From NCBI RefSeq assembly GCF_009727055.1, contig NC_052354.1, positions 51,385,143-51,449,142 of the forward strand: DNA of 64,000 nucleotides, in the 5' to 3' direction. Under the pieces are notes generated by a model that worked only from the letters and a program-made list of their open reading frames with translations, did no database searches and was not told the DNA's origin. Below, piece after piece: positions 55,167 to 64,000 of this stretch. The stretch comes from Benincasa hispida (Eukaryota > Streptophyta > Magnoliopsida > Cucurbitales > Cucurbitaceae). Position numbers and translations under genes: made by a program. The stretch's first letter is position 1, and every line of letters begins with the position of its first letter.

Positions 55167-55505
55167 TATAGATATGTGAGTAATGTTGGGATTAGTGTCC
55201 TAAATCTTTCTTGTAATCTCGTAGTTTATAAATATTATATAAACAATTTGTTATTAATAAAATAATTGTTATTTTATGAGTATTTACTCAATCCAATAAC
55301 TAAGATCCTAGGTTATTTTATATAATTTATACATGTATGTATAGATATGTGAGTAGTGTTGAGATTGGTGTCCTAAATCTTTCTCTCGTAGTTTATAAAT
55401 ATTATATAAACAATTTGTTATTAATAAAATAATTGTTATTTTATGAGCATTTACTCAATCCAATAACTAAGATCCTAGGTTATTTTATATAATTTATACA
55501 TATAT
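55167..55505 (+). repeat. 173 bp tandem duplication at Copia-F LTR start
   Basis: Copy 1 is 55167-55339, copy 2 starts at 55340. Both begin TATAGATATGTGAGTA and continue through the LTR start to the GGTTATTTTATATAATTTAT segment. The first 17 bases lie outside the LTR, so duplication happened after insertion. Confidence 0.88.
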
Positions 55506-56378
55506 GTAGAGACATAAAGGTGTATCATGTTTAAATGATAACCTAAATGGTCTATAGTAGATGAATAAGGCTGGGTATCTTATTCTAGTAAAACTACAGA
55601 TACAACTCTGTTTTGTAAATGTTACAAGTGTTGTAAAGTGCTACCCTACCATTTTGGGGATTTGTCTAATTGGGGAGTTAGGAACACAGCTACACAAGAT
55701 GAAATTCACTCATTCCCAGATGTCAGAGTAAGTAGATAAATTGCTCCCTTAAGAGCTGATTTCGGTGCTTGAACAATGTGGTCATACCCTCTCTTGGCCC
55801 AAGAAGGATTTAGTCATAATTAATTTAATTAAATTTTAATCTTAATTTAATTAAAGGGAGAGAGTTACAACTCTCTCCCCTTAATTCCTTCTCAACCAGA
55901 ACATGAGATATGATTCAGTTTTGACTAATCATGTTATTCTTCTTCTCTCGAGAGTTAGTGAGAAAGCTCTAGAAAAATTCTCCAAGAACAGAGAGTAAAA
56001 AATTATTCTTCTTCCTCCTCTCAAATCTTTCCCTCTCTTCAAAAATTACAGAGGCCACAACTCTTGGATTCTCATTCCCAAGAGAATACAGAGGTTAACC
56101 TTTTGGTGGTGGCCATTTTATTTGCTAGATTTTTTTTTTTTTTTGGAGATCGAGATCTAGAACAAACGGTTTGTGATCCGGATCGAGAGAATACATGAAG
56201 AATTATTCGACTACAAGGATAAGTTAATTTTTTCTCTAATTCTTCTGTGAATTAAGCATATTGTAAATTAAATCTGTATAATGCATAATTTTTTTTTGTT
56301 CTGTAAAATTAGGTTTATGTAAAAATTTGAAAATTGGGACCAATCCTCTTCCATTGCGGACCTTCTCCAGTTCTTTCA
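55184..56378 (+). repeat. Copia-F 5' LTR
   Basis: TGTTGGGATTAGTGTCC at 55184 to GTTCTTTCA at 56378. Relative to LTR-E and the 62161 LTR it lacks about 200 bases after AAAGTGCTACC (55640) and further sequence near 55820. Its first part is tandemly duplicated; the original start could be 55184 or 55357. Confidence 0.82.
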
Positions 56379-56380
56379 AT

Positions 56381-56398
56381 TGGTATCAGAACCAGGTT
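56381..56398 (+). other. Copia-F primer-binding site
   Basis: TGGTATCAGAACCAGGTT, the initiator-methionine tRNA complement with one substitution. Confidence 0.9.
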
Positions 56399-58750
56399 TT
56401 TTTTCCCAATTATTTTAATTTTTCATAATTTGTTTTACAGAATTATGATGGGTATCATTCTATTTTGTACATAATGATAAATGAATGGTTGAATGTTATT
56501 TTGGTTTGCGATTTATGGATGTTTCGGGATTAGGCTTTAGTTTTACTGCTTTAATTTTACGATCTGGTGTGTAAGGGCCTTGTGTTTTTTGGGCGCTAAT
56601 TGCTTTCGAGTTTGTATTATTAAAGTTTAGAGTCGTTCATGATGTTTCTAGCAACATACGGGTGAAAACGAGGCCCAAATCGGAGAAGAAATGAAGCAAA
56701 TTGCAATTGTATAGTGGCTACTGTACAGTGGGGTTGCAATGCTGCGACGAGGTGGAACGAAAATTTTTTTCGTAGTATTGCAACATTAGGACACAATGTT
56801 GCAACGCTCTGAGATGAAAACTTCTTTCCAATTCATGAGTAGTTTATGGTTTTTCCTGTTCGTGGTTCATTTAGTTCGCTTGGTTCGAGCAGTTCATGGC
56901 CGGTTAGGGTGTTGGGCGGTCTGATTCATACAGTTCAAAGCTCGGTTCACTTGTTTCGAACCGGTTCGGCTATTAGTTTGTAATAGTTAGACTTTTGATT
57001 AAATAAATTAATATACATGTTATATTAATTTAATTAATGGTTTAGGAGTCCAATCTCGATCCATAAATTGTTATTTTAAATTATGCATATGATGTGTGAT
57101 TTAATTTATTTATATATGTCATAATGTATGTCATATAGTAAAAACTTCACCATAAGTTATGCATTTTTTCATGTATAATTTATATTATAAGTGTTATAAT
57201 ATATAGTTGCATGATCTAATTTTACAGCATGCTCATACATCATATAATATAAGTGTTATACTATATGGTTGCATGAATTGATAACATGCATCATATTATA
57301 TATAGTATTTTATAGCATGCTTGCATCATTTATATTATAAGAGTTATAATATGTAGTTGAATATATGGATGCAATGTATGTTGTTAATTATTTCATTACT
57401 TTAATATATGAGTGTTATGTATGTATAGTAATGAAATGGAAATTACATGAGGTATGACATTATTTTAGATAATTATATAATTGTTATAATTTTATTAAGT
57501 GTGCCATTTGATGCAATATATGATTTTAGTTTGTTTAATTTATTTATAATTATAATTAAATGAAATTAGAAATTAAAATCAATAATTTAGAATTGCATGC
57601 AGATTTTGGTAAAATCATTTTCTAAACATAGTTTAAAAATATGATTCATATTGACCTAAGATCACCAATTTCTAATAAGATTAAAAATTAGTTTAATATT
57701 TTTAATCATTTTAATAGGATTAAGTTGATTTTAGTAAAAGATTAAAATTGTAATAAACATATCTATAAGGAACCTTTTGTCTAAGGCTAGTTCTGTCGGG
57801 CTGGGTATTTAAGTTGACAGAAACGGAACACCCTTACCTAGAAACTGACCTGAAGAAGTGAATAGATAGATTTGCTACAAGCACGCAATTGTTGATCAAA
57901 GTTTGTTAAAATATTTAACAAACATTAATCAAAATTGTTTAACTATTCAAAGTAAGTGTTAATGTTGGGCAAGCTTAAACAATCACTTAGTAAAAATAAT
58001 TAGCTGTAATTTTTCTAAGTTAAATAAACTCTAAGTTTCTTTTTTTAAAATACTTAGTGATAGGGAAAAGATGTATACGATACGTCAATTTTTCCACTCA
58101 CATTTCTCCCTTAATGTTCACATCGTGAGACTCATGCTTAGCTTTAAGGCGCCGTAGAAGTGTCCTCTTTGAATGGTGTTTGCATGGGTCAATATCAAGG
58201 TGAATGGAAAGAGTTTTTATAGTAAGTGGGAGAGGAATGCGTGTCAACATGTCCTACGGTCTCCTTCATTAGTTTGCAACGTGAGATCTTCTTGCACGAC
58301 CTCAAGGCGCCCTGCGAGTGTCCCCCTTCGGATGGTTTATGCATTTGGTCAATATCAAGGCGAAGTCCCGAAATGGAAATGATCGCTTTAGTTTTTGCCC
58401 AAATCGGTTTTTCCCTTCGATTGGCTCATTGGGGCAAAACTCTAGGGTTTAAAATAAAGGAGCACACTTACGAGAATTTGTTAAGCTAGTTAATGATTTC
58501 ATGACCAAATCAATGATGACTGATTGGTATAGGAATAAGAGTTATTCTGGTGTAATAATTGGTTTTGAATGTCTCAATTCAGTAAAGAGATAATTGACTA
58601 TCCGTCGGTAGATTTTATCCTAAATCACTGAAGCATCATTGCAAAACTTAGACGTTATATGAGGTTCATGTAGTTTTTGCTAAAATTGATTAGATATTTT
58701 AGAGTTATGCTAAAATCTAATGTAGATAAATTTGTTTATTTTCAGCAAAA
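56399..58750 (+). other. Copia-F long untranslated leader
   Basis: No credible ORF. It holds a repeated module near 57180-57350 (TATAAGTGTTATAATATATAG followed by TTGCATG), and near 58110-58300 the region shared with Copia-A (GTGAGA, AGTAAGTGGGAGAGG, GTGTCAACAT, GTCCTACGGTCTCC). Within that, a ~140-base segment is present twice (about 58120-58250 and 58265-58385; GGCGCC, GTGTCC, GGTCAATATCAAGG), giving two overlapping open frames that are not genes. Confidence 0.7.
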
Positions 58751-59275
58751 ATGTCAAATTGTATTTTTCCATTATTTGCCTTTAGTAATTTGACCGGTTT
58801 TAATTATACGACTTGGAAAGATTCAATTAAAAACTTTTTCGTGGTTAACGGCCTCAACATCTTCTTGACTGAGGATTGTCCTCAAGTTCTAACCCCTGAT
58901 GCAATATGAAATGTTCATGATTCATACGAAATGTGGACGAAGGCTAATGTTAAGGCTCGAATTTACATTTTGGCAAGCATACCTGATGCCTTAGCCAAAA
59001 GATTGAGTGCATGGTCACTGTACATCAGATCATGCAATCAAGTCATACAAGAATTATTTGAGCGAAAGTTCTCACAATTCAAGCAAAATGGGGTTGATGA
59101 CGATGAAATCAACTCCCTAGATAAACTCCAGTCCATATTGAATGTCAAGGGACAAATAGAAAAAGCAAATGTTGCTAAATCTAGTGAAGTTAATCAACGA
59201 GGATTATCCTCTGAGATGAAACTTGGAGTTTATGATATGGTTTATAAAGCTGATCCCACTACTCTCTAGAAGATG
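58751..59275 (+). pseudogene. Copia-F gag remnant
   Basis: ATG at 58751; FSNLTGFNYTTWKDSIKNF and IFLTEDCPQV match the Copia-A gag start. TGA at 58907 interrupts the frame, followed by MWTKANVKARIYILASIPDAL and ELFERKFSQFKQN. The second half is degraded and lacks the EYLPESY-type motif; the reading ends near 59269. Confidence 0.82.
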
Positions 59276-60330
59276 AAGAACTTCGAAGAAAATAAATTTG
59301 TTTTTTTTTGTCTTGGAGACATGCTTAGTAGAGAATGATGATTTTGCTTAGATAGTTTAATTCATGGGGACAATTAATAGCTGAAGAGATGACTCATGTG
59401 TAGACATTTCAGTTGTTGCTGTAGGCAAGCTTAAGTTATTTTTAGACAAGAAATGATATATGTTATTGGATGACGCATGTGTAGTTCCTCATATGAAGAG
59501 GAACTTAATTTTTGCTTCTTATCTGATTGAACAAAAGTATTCCCTATCATTCTTTGAAAATAAAGTGTTTATTTTTAAGAATGAAATAGAACTAGGCTTT
59601 GGTTCAATAAAAAGTAACTTATATGTACTAAGGCCGTTTGTTACAAAAATCATGCTAAATACTGAAATGTTCAAAACGGCAACAACTGTTAAAAGACTAA
59701 GAGTTTCTCCTAAAGAAAATGCTCATCTTTGACATCTAAATCTAGGTCACATTAATCTCAATAAGATTGATAGATCGGTGAAAAGTGGACTTCTAAATAG
59801 TTTAGAAGAAAACTCTTTTCCTATATGTGGCTCATGCCTTGAAGGCAAAATAACAAAATGACCTTTTAATGGAAAAAGTTATAGAACCAAAGAGACCTTG
59901 GAGCTTATACATTCAGATCTTTGTGGTCTAATTAATGTAAGAGCACGGGAAGGGTATGAATATTTTATCTCTTTCATAGATGATTATTCTAGATATGAGT
60001 ATATATACCTAATGCAACATAAGTCTGAAACACTTGAAAAGTTCAAGGAGTATAGGACTGAAGTTGAAAACTAGTTAAGTAAAAAAAATAAAAAAACACT
60101 ATGATCTAAATGTGGTGGAGAGTATGTGGACTTAAGATTCCAAAACTATATGATAGAATATGGAATTACATCCCACTCTCACTCCCAGGTACACCTCAAC
60201 AAAATGGTGTATCGGAAAGGAGAAACAGAACCCTGATGGATTCGGTCTATGTTGAGCTATGCTCAACTTCCTAACTTGTTTTGGGGATATACAGTAGAGA
60301 CTTCTGTTTATATTTTAAACAACGTTCCCT
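59276..60330 (+). pseudogene. Copia-F protease, integrase N-terminus and core remnants
   Basis: 59460-59732: PHMKRNLIFASYLIEQKYS and NLYVLRP, then after a stop LGHINLNKIDRS and CGSCLEGKIT (integrase zinc domain). HSDLCGLINVRAREGYEYF and ISFIDDYSRYEYIYL carry the first catalytic Asp (about 59965-60010). CGGEYVDL shows loss of the second catalytic Asp region. PQQNGVSERRN-like text near 60188 is readable in another frame. Many stops. Confidence 0.82.
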
Positions 60331-60860
60331 CAAAGAGTGTTTCTGAAGCACCAGTTATGGAGAGGTCGTAAAGGTAGTTTACGCCACTTCAGAATTTGGG
60401 AATATCCAGCCCATTTATTAATAGCAAATCCCAAAAAGTTGGAACCTCGTTCAAAAGTATGCCTATTTGTAGGCTACCCAAGGGAACGAGAGGTGGGTAC
60501 TTTTTTTATCCAAGTGAGAATAAAGTGTTTGCATCAATAAATGCTACCTTCTTGGAAGAAAACCACATGAGGGATCATAAACCATGAAGAAAAAATGTTT
60601 TAAGTGAAATTTCTAATGAATGTACTAAGACTTCAACAAGGGTTGTTGAAAGGGCTAATATATCAACAAGAGTTCTTGATATAGGATCATCTAGTCATTC
60701 ACATCCATCTCAAGAGTTGAGATTTCCTCGACGTAGTGGGAGAGTTATGAACCCACTTGTATGCTACATGGATTTAACAGAAGCCCAGGACATCATAGTT
60801 GATGATGGTATTGAGGATCCATTGTCTTATAAACAAGCAATGAAAATGTTGACAAGGATG
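60331..60860 (+). pseudogene. Copia-F integrase C-terminus and linker
   Basis: Overlapping frames give KVCLFVGYPRER and then NKVFASINATFLEENHMRDH, the integrase C-terminal motif, followed by ELRFPRRSGRVMN-like text (about 60715-60750) and EDPLSYKQAM, the linker into RT. At least two frameshifts. Confidence 0.75.
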
Positions 60861-61830
60861 AATGAATTAAAGCCATGAATCAGAAAATAGAGTCTATGTA
60901 CTTCAATTATGTCTGAGAGCTTGTGGATCAACCTGATAGGGTAAAACCTATAGGTTGAAAATGGATCTACAAGAGAAAAAGAGGTGTAGATGGAAAGGTA
61001 TAAACCTTTAAAGTTAGACTTGTGACAAAGGGTTATACCTAAGCTGAGAGAGTGGACTATGAAGAAACTTTCTCACTTATTATCATGTTAAAATCTATTA
61101 GAATTCTCTTGTCCATAGCCACATGTTCTGACTATGAAATATGACAAATAGATGTCAAGATTGCTTTTTGAATGACAATCTTGAAGAGGCCATCTACATT
61201 AATCAACCAGAAAGGTTCATTGAGCAAGATCAAGAGAGAAAGGTTTGCAAGCTTAATTGGTCCATTTATAGACTGAAACAATCATCTTGATCTTGGAATA
61301 TAAGATTTAATATTGTGATCAAATATATGGTTTTAGTTAAAATGTTGATGAGCCTTGTGTTTACAAGAAAATCATCAACAACTCAGTAGCTTTCCTTGTA
61401 TCGTATGTGGATAATATCCTACTCATTGGGAATGATGTAGGTTTTTTTACTGATGTAAAGAAATGGTTAGCCGCCTAATTCCAAATGAAATATTTTGGAG
61501 AGGCATAGTTTTTTCTAGGGATCCGGATCATCAGGGATTGTAAGAACAAAAAGTTGAATTTGTCTCAAGTATCGTGTATTAACAAGATACTTGTTAGATA
61601 TTCGATGCACAATTCCAAAAAGGATTTATTACCTTTCAGACATGGAATTGTATTGTCTAAGGAGTAGTGTCCTAAGACTCCTCAAGAGGTTGAGGCAATG
61701 AGACAAATTCTCTATACATCGGTTGCTGATAGCCTTATGTATGCAATTTTATGTACCAGACTAGACTTTTGCTATGCATAGGGATTGTCAGTCGATATTA
61801 ATCCAATCCTGATTAGATCACTAGACAATA
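60861..61830 (+). pseudogene. Copia-F reverse transcriptase remnant
   Basis: WIYKRKRGVDGK-like, YVDN at 61404-61415 in the context SYVDNILLIG (normally YVDD), FLGIRIIRDCKNKKLNLSQ near 61510-61565, and ADSLMYAILCTRLDF-like text near 61727-61770. Stops and frameshifts throughout. The Asp-to-Asn change in the catalytic box (GAT to AAT) alone would be expected to abolish polymerisation. Confidence 0.8.
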
Positions 61831-62160
61831 ATCAAAACAATCCTCAAGTTCGAAGAATGAGGGACTATATGCTTGTGTATAGACATAAGAATTTGATCCT
61901 TACAGGATACACAGACTCTGACTTTCAAACTGATCGGGATTCTTGAAAATCCCACATCAGGGTTAATGTTTACTCTGAATGGAGGAGTTATAGTATGGCA
62001 AAGCATCAAGCAAGGATGCATCGTAGACTCCACTATGGAAGTTGAATACGTAATTGCTTGTGAAGCTGCTAAATAGGTTGTTTGGCTTAAGAAATTCCTT
62101 ACTGATTTGGAAGTTGTTCCAAATATGTCTTTATACCATCACACTTTATTATGGTAACAG
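61831..62160 (+). pseudogene. Copia-F RNase H remnant, truncated
   Basis: TGYTDSDFQTDRDS (61915-61946), MAKHQARMHRRLH-like and EVEYVIACEAAK-like text in shifting frames, then a piece corresponding to TLYCDNSG. It ends abruptly at AACAG (62160), immediately followed by the LTR at 62161. The LADPFTKAL-type end, the 3' UTR and the polypurine tract are missing. Confidence 0.8.
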
Positions 62161-64000
62161 TGTTGGGATTAGTGTCCTAATTCTCCCAGAGTCTCGTAGT
62201 TTGTAAACATTGTACCCATTGTTATGAATAAAATAAGATTTTATTTGCAAATACTCATCCAATAAACAAAGATCTGTGGTTATTGTATGTAAACTTAAGT
62301 ATGTATATGAGATATACAAGTGGATCATGCCTTAAGTAATAACCTAAAAGGTCTGTAGTATAAGGATAAAGGAGAGATACCTTATCCTGTGACACTATGG
62401 ATACGACCCGCTTTGTAGAGATTTATAAGTGTTGTGAACTACTACACATAGTCTGATCCTGACCATTTATGTGGAGACATGTGAGCGGGGGTGTCCTATA
62501 TAAAGAGTTTGTATAAGATCGGATCACGAGATGATTAGTCTCTTTCTATAACACCGTTGATAATTGAGACTTATATCTCACTAAAACGACCATAGGTGAC
62601 ATGACCTTAATCCCGAGTATTTTGGGAACTCCTGCCTATGAGGGTAGTCTTTTGATTAGTATGAATGAGAGTGGCTAGATTGTTAACTCAACAAGCCTAC
62701 CTTTTTGAGGATTTTTCTGATTGGGGAGCTGGGAACTCAGTTACACAAGATGGAATTAACTTCTTTCCCGAAGCAGGGGTAAGTATATAGATTGCTCGCT
62801 TAAGGGCTAATTCCAGGTCTTGAACATAGTGGCCACATCCTTTCTTTGGAAAAGAGGACTCAGTCATAATAGGACTATGAATTATTGTTCATTAAAGGAA
62901 TCAGTGGTATTTAAGAGTTGGATGTAACTACAGGAGCAAAACGGTAAATTGACCCAACTGTACTTACGAGCGATCTATGAAGGGTTATCGCACTATTGAT
63001 TGGTTGATATGTACATAAAAAATATATATGTAGTGAGAAGAGTGCAGCTGTCGGTCTTTAATGAAGTGTCTGACAGTTAACAGATGGTGGATCTCGTGAC
63101 TAAAGAGTTTAGTCAGTTATTTACGTACCGTTGAGCTTCAAGCTACAGGTCTATAAAGTCCCTTTGGTAGCTTAATGGGTTCAAGTTGAAAATAAGTTCT
63201 TGGGGTTAGTTTGAAGTGTTTAAATTAACAAGAGAAAATTCAATTCTATATGATATAATTGGTGTGATGTATGAGATACATCAAGTGAAGAATTAATGTA
63301 AATATGATTTACATTAGGTACCATGAAATAGAAAAAGAACTATGGTTTGTATGATTCATGAGATGAAATATTAAAACTATAGGTTATAAATATAATATGG
63401 TAAGTTGTATCATATTTATTTATAATATATTAATTATATGATAATTAATTTCTTTTTCTCTAATAACCTATTGAGTAGGAGGTTATTGGTGATTTTATGA
63501 TAACCGTGAGTAAAAGGAAAAATGTTTTCCTAAAATTAAAGTTGCCTCATTCGGAAATAACTCACAGTGACAAGTTATTAAGTGAAAGAGTTTCACTAAG
63601 CGATAGCTAATAAAGACTAAATGATCGTGCAGCTTTAACTATACAATAGTCATTCAGTTGATCATAGCTAAACGATCGAGTGACTAAATCTATACGATAG
63701 GCTATCGTTTACTACACGATCGAGCACATTGTCTATATGATAGACAGTGTATTATCTCCCACTTGTTCGATCGTCTACTCGATCGTTGTCCTCCAGTTTC
63801 TTCCTTAAGCCAAGATCATACAGAGCCTACAACTCATGGATTCTCATACCGAGAATACCAAAGTAACTATTGTGGTGGTGTCCTCACTCAGTTCGTGGAT
63901 CGAGTAAGACTCGATTCGTGGAGGCTGTGTTCATTGCGTTCGTGCTGTGTACTGGTCGTTGCGTTCGAGTGTTGCTGTTCTTGGATGCTTGGAGATTGAT
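62161..64000 (+). repeat. LTR-G: copia LTR running off the window end
   Basis: TGTTGGGATTAGTGTCC start; at least 1840 bases. It could be the 3' LTR of Copia-F after loss of the sequence before it, or the 5' LTR of a separate element inserted in Copia-F RNase H. In the aligned parts it differs much from 55184-56378 and is about as close to LTR-E. Contains the ACGATCG-type repeat zone at 63600-63785. The open frame at 63763-63999 lies within the LTR. Confidence 0.85.
63600..63785. repeat. Zone of palindromic GATCG words in LTR-G
   Basis: AAATGATCGTGCAGC, CTAAACGATCGAGTG, ACACGATCGAGCAC, TTCGATCGTCTACTCGATCG and GCGATAGCTA/CTATACGATAGGCTATCG occur within 190 bases. The zone lies just before ACAACTCATGGATTCTCATA, which matches 56063 in the Copia-F LTR; that LTR has no such zone. 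Confidence 0.75.

Larger units (their letters stand above)
55184..62160 (+). mobile_element. Copia-F: defective Ty1-copia element
   Basis: 5' LTR, initiator-methionine primer site, 2.35 kb leader, gag, protease, integrase, RT and RNase H remnants in copia order. It is related to Copia-A in coding sequence and leader organisation. The RNase H reading stops at 62160, where an LTR starts with no polypurine tract before it. Confidence 0.87.

Noticed and set aside
58173..58489. Two overlapping frames in the Copia-F leader
   Set aside because: They cover a repeated untranslated leader segment shared with Copia-A, and contain no retroelement or host domain.

Overview
This is plant nuclear DNA, almost entirely transposable elements. 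The A+T-rich composition, plant Ty1-copia and Ty3-gypsy coding remains and a plant serine-rich protein gene point to a eudicot. Short interspersed repeats (near 42.9 kb and 52.5 kb) and the copia gag style resemble what I remember of cucurbit genomes; the family assignment is tentative. I see one probable host gene: a serine-rich protein gene on the minus strand at 53360-53962, with a TATA box, a pyrimidine-rich leader and possibly an intron in its 3' UTR.

Layout. 1-8530: Copia-A, a defective Ty1-copia element whose 5' LTR is cut by the window start; it has a 2.5 kb leader with a ~60 bp tandem repeat and has lost most of its reverse transcriptase. 8531-32306: remains of an old gypsy element (Athila-B), split by a younger Athila-like element (Athila-A, 9266-27119, flanked by the 5 bp duplication GTTGT). 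Athila-A carries broken gag, protease, RT-RNase H, integrase and a third, env-position ORF. Its 3' LTR is interrupted by a 5.2 kb insertion (X) with terminal inversion and the 5 bp duplication ACTAG. The same 3' LTR contains a sequencing-library junction adapter at 20598-20631, so local assembly is suspect. The Athila-B 3' LTR contains a promoter unit repeated three times, the third copy split by a solo Copia-A LTR (29176-31027, minus).

32340-32825 is a ~47 bp minisatellite. 35169-41004 is Copia-B (minus strand, both LTRs, PBS, PPT), inserted in the RT/RNase H region of Copia-C (plus strand), whose 3' LTR is at 41732-42310. 43755-46439 is Copia-D (minus), cut by LTR-E (46440-48404, plus), which keeps its PBS and a short leader. 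48735-52670 is A+T-rich intergenic DNA with a foldback element. After the host gene come a short SINE with a perfect 16 bp target duplication, a second foldback element, and Copia-F (55184-62160), followed by another related LTR (62161 to the window end).

The genes do not form a pathway. The window is a nested record of insertions, deletions and point-mutation decay. The most notable signals are the library adapter, the palindromic insertion X, and the palindromic ACGATCGT-type words that recur in repeat arrays of three different copia families. I found no new coding system that I can support.
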